From: Comamonadaceae bacterium
GTDB taxonomy: Bacteria; Pseudomonadota; Gammaproteobacteria; Burkholderiales; Burkholderiaceae_C
Assembly (NCBI GenBank): GCA_027490925.1
Contig: JAIXXF010000001.1
Coordinates: 186,001 to 250,000, forward strand
Length of the DNA: 64,000 nucleotides
Direction of reading: 5' to 3'
Shown here: positions 15,950 to 26,647 of the stretch, piece by piece
Position numbering within the stretch: the stretch's first letter is position 1
Layout of the letters: every line of letters starts with the position of its first letter
Notes under the pieces: model-generated
Told to the model about the DNA's origin: nothing
The model's input: the letters and a program-made list of their open reading frames with translations, nothing else
Databases searched by the model: none
Position numbers and translations under genes: made by a program

Positions 15950-16576
15950 ATGCAACCCGCAGCCCACGCCACCGTGTTCATCGTTGACGACGACACCAGC
16001 GTGCGCGACGCCCTGGGCTGGTTGCTTCGCACCCGGCGCTTGCACAGCGAAGCGTTTGCCAGCGCCGAGGCCTTTCTGGCGATGCTGTCCCAGCGCCGCG
16101 CGCGCGACGCCAGCTGCGTGCTGCTCGACGTGCGCATGCCCGGCGGCATGAGTGGCCTGGCGCTGTTCGACCAGCTCAGCGCCCAAGGCCTGTTGGCCAG
16201 CCTGCCGGTGATTTTTCTAACGGGCCACGCCGATGTGGCCACGGCGGTGGACGCGGTCAAGCGCGGCGCGTTCGACTTCTGCGAGAAGCCGTTCTCCGAC
16301 AACGCGCTGGTGGACCGGGTCGAGCAGGCGCTGGCGGCGTCGGCGGCGGCCTTGGCGCGCGACGCCGAACGCGAACGCCTGCGCGCCCGCATGGCCGAGC
16401 TCACCGAACGGGAGCGCGACGTGATGCAGCGGGTGGCCCAGGGCCTGCCGAACAAACTGATCGCCGACGCGCTCGACATCAGCGTGCGCACCGTCGAGGT
16501 TCACCGCGCCCGGGTGTTCGATAAAATGGGGGTCAAGTCGGCGGTCGACCTGGTTCACTTGCTGCAAGACCTGTGA
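15950..16576 (+). CDS. FixJ/NarL-type response regulator
   Basis: The 208-residue regulator has an N-terminal receiver domain with phospho-acceptor D60 in VLLDVRMPGG, acidic pair D13-D14 near the N-terminus and the conserved CEKPF lysine. A C-terminal LuxR-type helix-turn-helix (LTERERDVMQRVAQG through TVEVHRARVFDKMG) binds DNA. The ATG at 15950 has a GGAG ribosome binding site seven bases upstream. It is the obvious partner of the preceding sensor kinase. Its targets are unknown; in DctS/DctR-like pairs the target is a dicarboxylate transporter, but none is in this window. Confidence 0.93.
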   Translation: MQPAAHATVFIVDDDTSVRDALGWLLRTRRLHSEAFASAEAFLAMLSQRRARDASCVLLDVRMPGGMSGLALFDQLSAQGLLASLPVIFLTGHADVATAVDAVKRGAFDFCEKPFSDNALVDRVEQALAASAAALARDAERERLRARMAELTERERDVMQRVAQGLPNKLIADALDISVRTVEVHRARVFDKMGVKSAVDLVHLLQDL

Positions 16577-16621
16577 CCACTTGATCCATTGACGCCACGG
16601 GCCTGTGGCCCCGCGATGGGG

Positions 16622-16768
16622 TCATTTTTCCGAATTCGGGTCTGCTGAGTCAGCGTCTTTTTTTTCTGGCGGCAGCTCGCCGCCCCGGCGACCAGAAAAC
16701 ATGGTCCACCACACAATGCCCACCAACAACAGGCCAGCGGCCAACGCCTCCAACAACAGCAGCGTCAT
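16622..16768 (-). CDS. Small single-pass membrane protein, 48 residues
   Basis: An ATG at 16768 on the reverse strand opens a 48-codon frame. It encodes one hydrophobic helix (residues about 3-24, LLLLEALAAG to VWWTMF) and a charged tail (SGRRGGELPPEKKDADSA). A strong ribosome binding site, GGAGGA, lies eight bases upstream, and a TACAAT -10 box lies 34 bp upstream. The pattern of helix, WWTMF and basic SGRR boundary looks like a real small protein rather than noise. Its start codon overlaps the putative mltA ATG on the other strand (bases CATG, 16766-16769). Function unknown; an accessory role in the envelope is only a guess. Confidence 0.6.
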   Translation of the reverse strand: MTLLLLEALAAGLLLVGIVWWTMFSGRRGGELPPEKKDADSADPNSEK

Positions 16769-17954
16769 GTCTCACATCCTCCAGTGGTCCAGCATGGCCG
16801 CGATTGTAGGAAGCCTTGCCGCCTGCGGGGCTTTGGCCCCCAAACCGCCCCCAGCCCTCCCGCCCCCACCCCCGCCTGCCCCGGTGGTGGTGCCCGCACC
16901 GCCGCCCGCGCCCAAGCCGGTGTTTTCGTTCGAGGCGGAAGACCTCGCCCCCCTGCCACCAGTGCGTCTGCAGCCCAAAAGCCGCTGGGTGCCAGTGCGC
17001 TGGCGCGACCTGCCTGGCCTGACCCAAGACTCGATGCACGAGGCTTGGAACGCCTGGATCCGCAGTTGCGAGCGGCCGCTGCCGAATTTCACCGAGCTGT
17101 GTGCCGAGGTGCGGCAGCTCAGCATCGGCGGCGATCTGGCGCAGCGGCAGTGGCTGGTGCAGCGCCTGCAGCCCTACCGGGTGGAGTCCCTGGAAGGCCA
17201 GTCCGTCGGGCTGCTGACCAGCTACTACGAGCCGCTGGTGGAGGCCAGCCGGGTGCAGACCGCGCAGTTCAAGGTGCCCTTGTACCGGCCCCCGCCCGGC
17301 CTGGACGCCAACAAGCCCTGGTTCACCCGCCAGGAGATCGATACCCTGCCCGAAGCCCGGCGCAAGCTGCAGGGCCACGTGATCGCCTGGGTGGCCGACC
17401 CGGTGGACGTGTTGATCGTGCAGATCCAGGGCTCGGGTCGGGTGCGCATCAGCGAGCCGAATGGCGACAAGAAGCTGGTGCGTATCGCCTTTGCGGCGAC
17501 CAACAACCACCCCTACAAAAGCGTGGGCAGCTGGTTGCTGGAGCGCGGTGAATTGCGCAGCGTGAACTGGGCCAACATCAAGCGTTGGGTGGCCGAGAAC
17601 CCTGGCCGCGTCAACGAGATGATGTGGAGCAACCCGCGCTTTGTGTTTTTCCGAGATGAGGCCATGACCGCGCTGGACAGCGTGTTCGGGCCGCGCGGCG
17701 CGTTGGGCGTGGCGCTGACACCGGGCCGCTCCATCGCGGTGGACAAAGGCAGCATTCCCTACGGTGCGCCGGTGTGGCTGTCCACCAGCGGGCCTGCGGT
17801 GGAGCTGCAGAAGCTGGTGTTCGCGCAAGACACGGGGTCGGCCATTGTGGGCGCGGTGCGGGCCGATTACTTCACCGGCTGGCACGACGAAGCCGGTGAA
17901 CTCGCAGGCCGCATCAAGCAGCCGCTGCGCCTGTGGGTGCTGTGGCCCAAGTGA
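16767..17954 (+). CDS. mltA: Membrane-bound lytic murein transglycosylase A
   Basis: MltA cleaves peptidoglycan between N-acetylmuramic acid and N-acetylglucosamine, forming anhydro-muropeptides. From 16767 the protein has 395 residues. A lipoprotein signal ends at LAAC (cysteine 20 from this start), followed by a proline-rich spacer, the MltA beta-barrel domain (GLLTSYYEP, PLYRPP) and the C-terminal 3D domain. The catalytic aspartate lies in the FAQDTGSAIVGAVRADYF region. The start could also be the ATG at 16794; neither has a good ribosome binding site. It should be an outer-membrane lipoprotein facing the periplasm. Its start overlaps the divergent small membrane gene. Confidence 0.93.
   Translation: MSHILQWSSMAAIVGSLAACGALAPKPPPALPPPPPPAPVVVPAPPPAPKPVFSFEAEDLAPLPPVRLQPKSRWVPVRWRDLPGLTQDSMHEAWNAWIRSCERPLPNFTELCAEVRQLSIGGDLAQRQWLVQRLQPYRVESLEGQSVGLLTSYYEPLVEASRVQTAQFKVPLYRPPPGLDANKPWFTRQEIDTLPEARRKLQGHVIAWVADPVDVLIVQIQGSGRVRISEPNGDKKLVRIAFAATNNHPYKSVGSWLLERGELRSVNWANIKRWVAENPGRVNEMMWSNPRFVFFRDEAMTALDSVFGPRGALGVALTPGRSIAVDKGSIPYGAPVWLSTSGPAVELQKLVFAQDTGSAIVGAVRADYFTGWHDEAGELAGRIKQPLRLWVLWPK
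16803..16808 (-). promoter_or_regulatory. Predicted -10 box for the 48-residue membrane protein gene
   Basis: TACAAT followed by C on the reverse strand lies inside the mltA signal-peptide codons. Transcription would start near 16796, giving a leader of about 28 bases that carries the GGAGGA site. No clear -35 box is visible. Confidence 0.4.
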
Positions 17955-18134
17955 CGGCGCGTGGAGAGGGGCCCGCGCCACGCCGCTGAATGGCGCTCTG
18001 GCGCATCGGGCGGCAGGGCGTACCTGCAGCGCTTGAGCCTGTGTTTGGACAAAGCCACATTTTTGGGGTTTTGGGCCATTGCAAGGGGGTTCCAAATGCG
18101 TTTTTGGCCCTCAGCCCACGTTTTGTATGGCGAT

Positions 18135-18153
18135 GCAGCTATCAAAACAGGAG
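18135..18153. repeat. Dispersed short repeat in the mltA-frmA gap
   Basis: The 440-bp gap between mltA and frmA (17955-18394) has no supported gene. GCAGCTATCAAAACAGGAG (18135-18153) resembles the intergenic repeats of Comamonadaceae and the core of the palindromes at 5828 and 33596. The preceding stretch, about 18050-18134, may be part of the same element. A weak promoter-like TGTAAT lies near 18249, upstream of frmA. Confidence 0.4.
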
Positions 18154-18394
18154 TGATCCGCAGTGGCGAGGGAGGGCGAGGGGTGGCGAGGGGTGGCGCC
18201 GCCCGCAGGGCATTCGCGCCGCGTCGGGCGGCGTGGTCGCCGGTCGGTTGTAATCTCACACACCAAAGACACAAACGGCGACGGCCGTGTCCCCTGACAC
18301 ACGCCCGCCACCGGGCGCTGCCAGCCGGTTCGGCCCCCGATCTTTCATTTTTCGGTCCATTCATCCCACGTCAACCCCATCTGAGAGGCTTCCC

Positions 18395-19512
<1,118 letters not shown>

Positions 19513-19513
<1 letters not shown>

Positions 19514-20382
19514 TGGTGGCTGAACTGGAGCTGCTGAGCCAGCACGGCTGCTTTGGCGGTGTGCAGCGTTTCTACCGGCACGCCTCGCGTGAGATTGGCC
19601 TGCCCATGCGGTTTGCGGTGTACCTGCCACCGCAGGCCCGGATCGACGCCGCCGGGGGCAAGGTGCCCGCGCTGCTGTACCTGGCGGGCCTCACTTGCAC
19701 GGAGGAGACCTTTGTCATCAAAGCCGGTGCGCAGCGCCTGGCGGCTGAGCTGGGCCTGGCCCTGATCGCGCCCGACACCAGCCCCCGCGGGGCCAACCTG
19801 CCGGGGGAGTCAGATCACTGGGATTTCGGCCTGGCCGCTGGTTTCTACCTGGACGCGACCGAGGCGCCATGGTCCAGCCACTACCGCATGGAGAGCTACC
19901 TCATCCACGAGCTGCTCGGCCTGGTGACCGAGGCCTTGCCCATCGATGCGCAACGCCTGGGCATCTTTGGCCACTCCATGGGTGGCCACGGCGCACTGAC
20001 CCTGGCCCTGCGCCACCCCGGTGTGTTCCAGTCGCTGTCGGCTTTTGCGCCGATTTGCGCACCTGTGGACTGCCCGTGGGGCCAAAAAGCGTTCACCGGC
20101 TACCTGGGTACCGACCGCAGCACTTGGCACACGCACGACGCCAGCCGATTGATGGCCGCGCAAACCCGGCCGCCGTTCCCCGGAGGCATCTTGATCGACC
20201 AGGGGCTGGACGACAAGTTTCTGGCCGACCAGTTGCTGCCCGCCGCGTTCGATCGGGCCTGTGCGACGGTGAGGCAGCCTTTGCGGTTGCGCCAGCACCC
20301 CGGCTACGACCACGGCTATTACTTCATCGCCAGCTTCATCGCCGACCATCTGGCGCACCACGCCCAGCAACTGGTGCGCTGA
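19513..20382 (+). CDS. fghA: S-formylglutathione hydrolase
   Basis: This 289-residue esterase-fold enzyme splits S-formylglutathione to formate and glutathione, completing the pathway begun by frmA. The nucleophile is S155 in FGHSMGGHGAL, the acid is in the DQGLDDKFL segment and the histidine is in the HPGYDHGYYF segment. The ATG overlaps the frmA stop as TGATG, so translation is probably coupled. The length is usual for the family (about 280). The protein should be cytoplasmic. Confidence 0.96.
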
Positions 20383-20498
20383 GTGCGGCGGGGTGATCGG
20401 ATGTTGGACACACAAGCATCACGCCAGTGCCACAGACGTGTCATCGGTGTCCCTTACCGTTTTGGGTCTGTGTCCTCCTGACTTGAAAGGTGATCCCC

Positions 20499-22823
20499 AT
20501 GAACGCCATGCCACCCCTGAACCTGAACGATGTTGACCCCGACGACATCGGCCGTAACCCCACCAGCGGCCCTTCTTTCGAGGAAATTGTTGAAGCGCGC
20601 TTGAGCCGCCGCAGCCTGTTCAAGGCCGGTGTGGGCACCGCCACCAGCGCGATGCTGGGCACCATGGCGCTGTCGGCATGCGGCGGCGGCGGTGGAGGAA
20701 CCGCCGCTGCGGCCGCCCCCTCGACCCCGCCAACCCCAATCCAGCCTGCCAGCATCAACCTGTCTTTCAACCCCGTTGCCAAGTCCCTGGCGGACATGGT
20801 CACGGTGCCCGCAGGCTACACCGCCAGCGTGTTGTACCGCTTGGGCGATCCGATCGCCGCTTCGGTGGCTGCTTATGCCAACGACGGCTCCGACGCCGCT
20901 GCGACCTACGCGCTGCGGGCAGGCGACCACCACGACGGCATGGAGTATTTTGGCCTTGGCGCCAATAACCAGTACGACAAAAACGCGGCCAGCCGCGGCT
21001 TGCTGTGCATGAACCACGAGGCCATCACCCCAGCTTTCTTGCACCCCACAGGCCAAACCATTTCGGGCACAGGGTTGGCGATGGCGCGCACTGTGGCCGA
21101 AGAAGTGATGAAGGAATTCTTTGTTCACGGGGTCAGCGTGATCGAGGTCAACCGCGGCGCCAACGGCGCCTGGAGCTACAAGCAAGACTCCGCCTTCAAC
21201 CGGCGTGTGCACACGCTGACCGAAATGGACCTGGCCGGCCCAGCCGCCCGCGCCCCTGGCATGGTCACCAAGTTTTCGCCCACCGGTAGCCGCACGCGTG
21301 GCACGGTGAACAACTGCGCCCATGGCTACACCCCGTGGTACACCTATCTGACCTGTGAAGAAAATTGGGCGGGTTACTTCCGCCGGGTCAGCGTCGCCGC
21401 CAACCCGACCGCCACGCCGCCGGTTATCGCCAGTGGCGACAACCTGGTGCGAACCGCCAAAGAAATCGCCTCGTTCAACCGTTACGGTGTCAATGGGAGT
21501 GGCCGCGAACTGTGGGCCACCGTCACCCCGGACACGGCGGATAACCTGTATGGCCGCTGGAACGCCGAAAAGCGTGGCACTTCCGCCGACGGCAGCGACG
21601 ACTACCGCAACGTGGCCAACACCTACGGCTGGGTGGTCGAGATCGACCCGTTCAACCCGAGCTCGGTGCCCAAGAAGCGCACCGCCCTGGGTCGCATGGG
21701 CCACGAAGGCGCTTGGTTGGGGCCGGTGGTCGCAGGCCAGCCGCTGGTGTGGTACATGGGCGACGACTCTCAAAACGAATACATCTATAAGTATGTGTCC
21801 GACGCGGTGTGGGACCCAGCCGACGCCACCCGCGGTACTGCTGCTGGTGACAAGTACCTCGACAACGGCAAGCTTTACGCAGCCAAGTTCAACGCCGACG
21901 GCACCGGAACGTGGCTGGAGCTGCGCTTTGGCATCAACAACATTACAACCAGCTACGCCGGGTATGCCTTCGCTGACCAGGCCGACGTGTTGATCAACGC
22001 CCGCCATGCGGCCGACGCCGCTGGCGCCACCAAAATGGACCGCCCCGAGTGGGCGGGCGTCAACCCTGCCAACGGTGAGGTCTACGTCACCCTCACCAAC
22101 AACAGCTCGCGCCGCATCGACAACACCGACCCGGCCAACCCGCGCTTCTACGACAACACCACCACCAGCGGTCAGGTGACACGGGGTAACCGCAACGGCC
22201 ACGTGATCCGCATGGCGGAATCGGCGGGCGTGGCGGGGACAAGCATGCGCTGGGACGTGTACCTGTTCGGCGCACGAGAAAACACCGCCGCCGCTGCCAA
22301 CATCTCTAAGCTGACCGCTAGCAACGACTTCTCCAGCCCCGACGGGCTGTGGTTCAGCAACGCCACCCCCGGGTTGCTTTGGTTGCAGACCGACGACGGT
22401 GCTTACACCGACGTCACCAACTGCATGATGATGGCGGCGGTTCCCGGCCGTGTGGGCGACGGTGGTGCGGTCACGGTGACCAACACCAACACCGCCGTGT
22501 CACCGCCCGCCACAGCGACACAAGCCACGTTCGCTGGCGCAGCCGCCACGAACAACACGCTGCGACGATTCTTGGTCGGTCCCAAAGAGTGTGAAATCAC
22601 TGGCATCACCGAGTCCCCAGACGGCAAGGCGATCTTTGTGAACATTCAGCACCCGGGCGAGTCCACTGCGCCCAATTTCTCGACCAACACGTTTGGCAGC
22701 TACTGGCCATACAGCACCGACGCGACCGCCACGGCCGATGTCTCGGTGGCCAACAACCGCCGCCGCCCACGCTCGGCCACCATCGTCATCACCAAGAACG
22801 ACGGCGGCAAAGTCGGCGTTTGA
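20499..22823 (+). CDS. PhoX-like phosphatase (DUF839), Tat-exported
   Basis: The 774-residue protein belongs to the DUF839/PhoX family of calcium/iron-dependent alkaline phosphatases that release phosphate from phosphoesters. It has a twin-arginine signal, SRRSLFKAG (R37-R38), followed by a hydrophobic stretch ending in LSAC with C61. It could therefore be a Tat-exported lipoprotein. A glycine run and an alanine/proline linker follow, then the domain with conserved MNHE, LTCEENW and EGAWLGP-type segments. The ATG at 20499 has GAAAGG nine bases upstream; an in-frame GTG at 20490 lacks that spacing. A strong terminator follows. The family is clear; the true substrate is not. Confidence 0.88.
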   Translation: MNAMPPLNLNDVDPDDIGRNPTSGPSFEEIVEARLSRRSLFKAGVGTATSAMLGTMALSACGGGGGGTAAAAAPSTPPTPIQPASINLSFNPVAKSLADMVTVPAGYTASVLYRLGDPIAASVAAYANDGSDAAATYALRAGDHHDGMEYFGLGANNQYDKNAASRGLLCMNHEAITPAFLHPTGQTISGTGLAMARTVAEEVMKEFFVHGVSVIEVNRGANGAWSYKQDSAFNRRVHTLTEMDLAGPAARAPGMVTKFSPTGSRTRGTVNNCAHGYTPWYTYLTCEENWAGYFRRVSVAANPTATPPVIASGDNLVRTAKEIASFNRYGVNGSGRELWATVTPDTADNLYGRWNAEKRGTSADGSDDYRNVANTYGWVVEIDPFNPSSVPKKRTALGRMGHEGAWLGPVVAGQPLVWYMGDDSQNEYIYKYVSDAVWDPADATRGTAAGDKYLDNGKLYAAKFNADGTGTWLELRFGINNITTSYAGYAFADQADVLINARHAADAAGATKMDRPEWAGVNPANGEVYVTLTNNSSRRIDNTDPANPRFYDNTTTSGQVTRGNRNGHVIRMAESAGVAGTSMRWDVYLFGARENTAAAANISKLTASNDFSSPDGLWFSNATPGLLWLQTDDGAYTDVTNCMMMAAVPGRVGDGGAVTVTNTNTAVSPPATATQATFAGAAATNNTLRRFLVGPKECEITGITESPDGKAIFVNIQHPGESTAPNFSTNTFGSYWPYSTDATATADVSVANNRRRPRSATIVITKNDGGKVGV

Positions 22824-22900
22824 CTCAACGTCTGACGTTTCCCTGTCCTAGCGGGAAATACTGACGCATTGGCGAATTTGTAAGAGGCAAATGGCCCACA

Positions 22901-22930
22901 AGCCCAGCCGTTTTCCCGGCTGGGCTTTTT
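22901..22930 (+). terminator. Rho-independent terminator after the PhoX-like gene
   Basis: AGCCCAGCCG and CGGCTGGGCT form a perfect 10-bp stem with a TTTTCC loop, followed by a run of Ts. It lies 78 bp after the stop codon. The remainder of the 22824-23074 gap shows no gene. Confidence 0.9.
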
Positions 22931-23074
22931 CATTTGGATGCGGATCATGGGTCACCCAACGGGCAATGAGTCTGTAGGCTGTGGTTGTTCCTCGTTTTCA
23001 ACCGCCCAGCTTTCGCGCAAGATGAGGGACGGGTGGCAACTGCTTGGCCACCCGCCAACTTGGAGCAAAAGCCG

Positions 23075-26000
23075 ATGAACGCCCTCCTCCCAGACCATGT
23101 GCGCCGGGCTTTGGAGACGGTGACGCTGGACGACAAATACCGCCTGGAGCACGGGCGTGCGTTCATGAGCGGTGTGCAAGCGCTGGTCAAGCTGCCCATG
23201 CTGCAACGCTGCCGGGACCAGCGGGCAGGCAAAAACACAGCGGGTTTCATCAGTGGCTACCGGGGTTCGCCTTTGGGGGGGTACGACCAAGCGCTGTGGA
23301 AGGCTGCGCCCCACCTCAAGGCGCAGAACATCGTGTTCCAGCCGGGCGTGAACGAAGAGCTGGCGGCCACCGCGTTGTGGGGCACGCAGCAGCTGGGTTT
23401 TGCGCCGTCCGGAAGCAACAAGTTCGACGGCGTGTTCGGCATCTGGTACGGCAAAGGCCCGGGTGTGGACCGTTGCTCCGACGTGTTCAAGCACGCCAAC
23501 ATGGCAGGCACCGCGCCCTGGGGCGGGGTGATCGCGGTGGCCGGGGACGACCACGTCGCCAAGAGCAGCACGGCCGCGCACCAGAGCGACCACATCTTCA
23601 AAGCCTGCGGCCTGCCGGTGTTCTTTCCAGCCAGCGTGCAGGACATTCTGGACCTCGGCCTGCACGCGTTCGCCATGAGCCGGTTCTCCGGCGTGTGGGC
23701 GGGCATGAAAACCATCCAGGAAATCGTCGAGTCCAGCGCGACGACGGTCATCGACCCGGAGCGGGTGGGCATCGTGCTGCCCGAGTTCGACATGCCGCCG
23801 GGCGGTGTGCACATCCGCTGGCCCGACAACGCACTCGACCAAGAGACCCGCCTGTTCGACTTCAAGTGGTACGCCGCGCTGGCCTACATCCGCGCCAACC
23901 GGCTGAACCACAACGCCATCGAAGGCCCGAACGGTGGCAACGGGGACCGCTTTGGCCTGATCGCCAGCGGCAAGGCCTACAACGACACCCGGCAGGCGCT
24001 GCTGGACCTGGGCCTGGACGACGACGCCTGCCGCCACATTGGCATCCGCCTGCACAAGGTGGGGGTGGTGTGGCCGCTGGAAGCGCAGGGCACGCGCGAG
24101 TTTGCCAAGGGCCTGCGTGAGATTCTGGTGGTGGAAGAAAAGCGCCAGGTCATCGAATACCAGCTGAAAGAAGAGCTCTACAACTGGCGCGCCGACGTGC
24201 GACCCAACGTGCTGGGCAAGTTCAACGAGGTCGAAGGGGACTTCTCAGGCGGCGAATGGGGCATGCCCAATCCCAGCGCCAACACCTTGCTGCGCGCCAA
24301 CGCCGATCTGTCGCCCGCCATCATCGCCAAAGCCATTGCGCAGCGCTTGAAGAAGCTCGGTGTGGATGGCGACATGATGGCCCGCATCGACGCTCGGCTC
24401 GCCGTGCTGCAAGCCAAAGAGCGCGCGCTGCAGGTGCTGGAGGTCAAAGCCGAGCGCCAGCCCTGGTTTTGCTCCGGCTGCCCGCACAACACCAGCACCC
24501 AGGTGCCCGAGGGGTCGCGCGCCATGGCGGGCATCGGTTGCCATTTCATGGCGTTGTGGATGGACCGCAGCACCACCGGCTTCACCCAAATGGGGGGCGA
24601 GGGGGTGCCGTGGGTCGGCCAGCAGCCGTTCACCCAAGAGCGGCACATCTTCGCCAACCTCGGCGACGGCACCTACTTCCACAGCGGCATCCTCGCGGTG
24701 CGCCAGAGCATCGCTGCGGGCGTCAACATCACCTACAAGCTCCTGTACAACGACGCGGTCGCCATGACCGGCGGCCAACAGATCGGCGAACGCCCGGAAG
24801 GGCACAGCGTGGTGCAGATCGCACAAAGCATGCGGGCCGAAGGCGCGGTCAAGATCACCATCGTGACCGATGAGCCAGAAAAATACGCGGGCGCGACCGG
24901 TCTGCCCGCAGGCATTGCGGTCCAGCACCGCGACACGCTGGACGCGGTGCAGCGCGCCTTCCGCGAGATCCCTGGCACCACGGTCATCATTTACGACCAG
25001 ACCTGTGCCACCGAGAAGCGCCGCCGTCGCAAGCGCGGCACGCTGCCAGACCCAGCGGTGCGGGTTGTCATCAATGAATTGGTGTGCGAGGGCTGTGGCG
25101 ATTGCGGCGTGCAAAGCAATTGCCTGAGCGTGGAGCCGCTGGAGACCGAATTCGGCCGCAAACGCACCATCAACCAGAGCACTTGCAACAAGGACCTCAG
25201 CTGTGTGAAAGGCTTTTGCCCGAGCTTCGTCACGGTGGAAGGCGGTCGCCTCAAAAAGAAAGCCACCGCCGTTGCCGTTGCCTCACCCGACGACGATACG
25301 CTGTTTGGCGGCCCCCTGCCCGAGCCGCGCGTGCCTGAACTGGGCGGCGCGGGGGTGTGGGGCATTGTGGTGGCGGGTGTGGGCGGTACCGGCGTCATCA
25401 CCATCGGTCAGTTGCTGGGCGTGGCCGCGCACCTGGAAGGCAGGGGTATCGTCACGCAAGACGCCGGGGGGCTGGCCCAGAAAGGTGGGGCGACCTGGAG
25501 CCATGTGCTGATCGCGCCCCACCAAGACAACATTCGCACCACCCGCGTCGGCATGGCCGCGGCCGACCTGGTCATCGGTTGCGACCCCATCGTCACCGCC
25601 AGCAAAGAAACGGCGCTGCGCATGCGGGTGGGCCGCACCCATGTGGCGTTGAACAGCCACGGCGCACCCACCGCCGCTTTTGTGAGGAACGGCCACTGGC
25701 AGAACCCGGCCGACGATTGCGTGGCCGCGATCGCCCAGGCCGTGGGCGAGCAAGCCGTGGCCCGCTTCGATGCCGACGCGGTCGCGGTCAAGCTGATGGG
25801 CGACAGCCTGTACACCAATCCCATGCTGCTGGGTTACGCCTGGCAAAAGGGCTGGGTGCCCTTGGCGTTGTGGTCGTTGCAGCGTGCGATCGAACTCAAC
25901 GCGGTGGCGGTCGACCTCAATCTGGCCGCGTTCGCTTGGGGGCGCCGCGCGGCGGTGGACCCGGTCCGGGTGGCCTCGCTGTGCACACCTGCCCAGGTGG

Positions 26001-26635
26001 TGCATGTGCAGAAGCGCGAGACGCTGGACGACGTGGTCGCGCGCCGCGTGGCCTTTCTCACCGGCTACCAAAACGCCGCCTACGCCGCGAAGTACGCTGC
26101 TTTCGTGGACACCGTTCGCGCCTCCGAAGCGCCGCTGAAGAAAACCGACCTCAGCGACGCCGTGGCCCGCAACCTGTTCAAACTGATGGCCTACAAGGAC
26201 GAGTACGAGGTGGCGCGGCTTCACTCAGACCCGGCCTTTCATGCGCGTGTCAACGCGATGTTCGAAGGCGACTTCAAACTCACTTACCACCTCGCGCCAC
26301 CGTTGTTGGCCAAGACCAACGACAAAGGGGAATCGCAAAAAAAGAAGTTCGGACCTTGGGTGCAGACCGCGTTTCGCCTGCTGGCGCCGTTCAAGTTCCT
26401 GCGCGGTACCGCGTTGGACGTTTTTGGCCACACCGAAGAACGCCGGACCGAACGGGCCCTGATCGGTGAATACACCGACGCGGTGCGTCATTGGCTGACC
26501 CGCCTGAACGCAGAAAACCATTGCCAAGCGGTCGAGCTCGCGCGCATTCCCGAGCAGATCAAGGGCTTCGGCCATGTGAAAGCCCGACACCTCCAAGCCG
26601 CGCGCGCGAAATGGGCGGCATTGCGGGCGCCTTGA
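23075..26635 (+). CDS. Indolepyruvate:ferredoxin oxidoreductase, fused alpha-beta form
   Basis: The 1186-residue enzyme combines the IorA and IorB parts in one chain. It should convert aryl or branched 2-oxo acids such as indolepyruvate to acyl-CoA, CO2 and reduced ferredoxin in amino-acid catabolism. The N-terminal half carries the pyrimidine-binding and TPP-binding regions (GYRGSPLGGYD; CSGCPHNTS; GIGCHFMALWM). A cysteine cluster for Fe-S centres follows (CEGCGDCGVQSNC, CNKDLSCVKGFC). Then comes the gamma-type catalytic domain (GVGGTGVITIGQLLG, GGLAQKGGATWSHV). The ATG at 23075 has GGAG upstream. Fused versions of this length are common in proteobacteria. The precise substrate is inferred. 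Confidence 0.93.
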   Translation: MNALLPDHVRRALETVTLDDKYRLEHGRAFMSGVQALVKLPMLQRCRDQRAGKNTAGFISGYRGSPLGGYDQALWKAAPHLKAQNIVFQPGVNEELAATALWGTQQLGFAPSGSNKFDGVFGIWYGKGPGVDRCSDVFKHANMAGTAPWGGVIAVAGDDHVAKSSTAAHQSDHIFKACGLPVFFPASVQDILDLGLHAFAMSRFSGVWAGMKTIQEIVESSATTVIDPERVGIVLPEFDMPPGGVHIRWPDNALDQETRLFDFKWYAALAYIRANRLNHNAIEGPNGGNGDRFGLIASGKAYNDTRQALLDLGLDDDACRHIGIRLHKVGVVWPLEAQGTREFAKGLREILVVEEKRQVIEYQLKEELYNWRADVRPNVLGKFNEVEGDFSGGEWGMPNPSANTLLRANADLSPAIIAKAIAQRLKKLGVDGDMMARIDARLAVLQAKERALQVLEVKAERQPWFCSGCPHNTSTQVPEGSRAMAGIGCHFMALWMDRSTTGFTQMGGEGVPWVGQQPFTQERHIFANLGDGTYFHSGILAVRQSIAAGVNITYKLLYNDAVAMTGGQQIGERPEGHSVVQIAQSMRAEGAVKITIVTDEPEKYAGATGLPAGIAVQHRDTLDAVQRAFREIPGTTVIIYDQTCATEKRRRRKRGTLPDPAVRVVINELVCEGCGDCGVQSNCLSVEPLETEFGRKRTINQSTCNKDLSCVKGFCPSFVTVEGGRLKKKATAVAVASPDDDTLFGGPLPEPRVPELGGAGVWGIVVAGVGGTGVITIGQLLGVAAHLEGRGIVTQDAGGLAQKGGATWSHVLIAPHQDNIRTTRVGMAAADLVIGCDPIVTASKETALRMRVGRTHVALNSHGAPTAAFVRNGHWQNPADDCVAAIAQAVGEQAVARFDADAVAVKLMGDSLYTNPMLLGYAWQKGWVPLALWSLQRAIELNAVAVDLNLAAFAWGRRAAVDPVRVASLCTPAQVVHVQKRETLDDVVARRVAFLTGYQNAAYAAKYAAFVDTVRASEAPLKKTDLSDAVARNLFKLMAYKDEYEVARLHSDPAFHARVNAMFEGDFKLTYHLAPPLLAKTNDKGESQKKKFGPWVQTAFRLLAPFKFLRGTALDVFGHTEERRTERALIGEYTDAVRHWLTRLNAENHCQAVELARIPEQIKGFGHVKARHLQAARAKWAALRAP

Positions 26636-26647
26636 GCCTACCCGCAC

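Noticed and set aside
14161-16491. Long minus-strand open frame opposite the sensor kinase and response regulator
   Set aside because: Antisense of two clearly conserved genes with no recognisable domain of its own.
16519-16530. GATAAAATGG promoter-like string before mltA
   Set aside because: It codes the conserved DKMG of the LuxR-type helix-turn-helix, so the match is explained by protein sequence.
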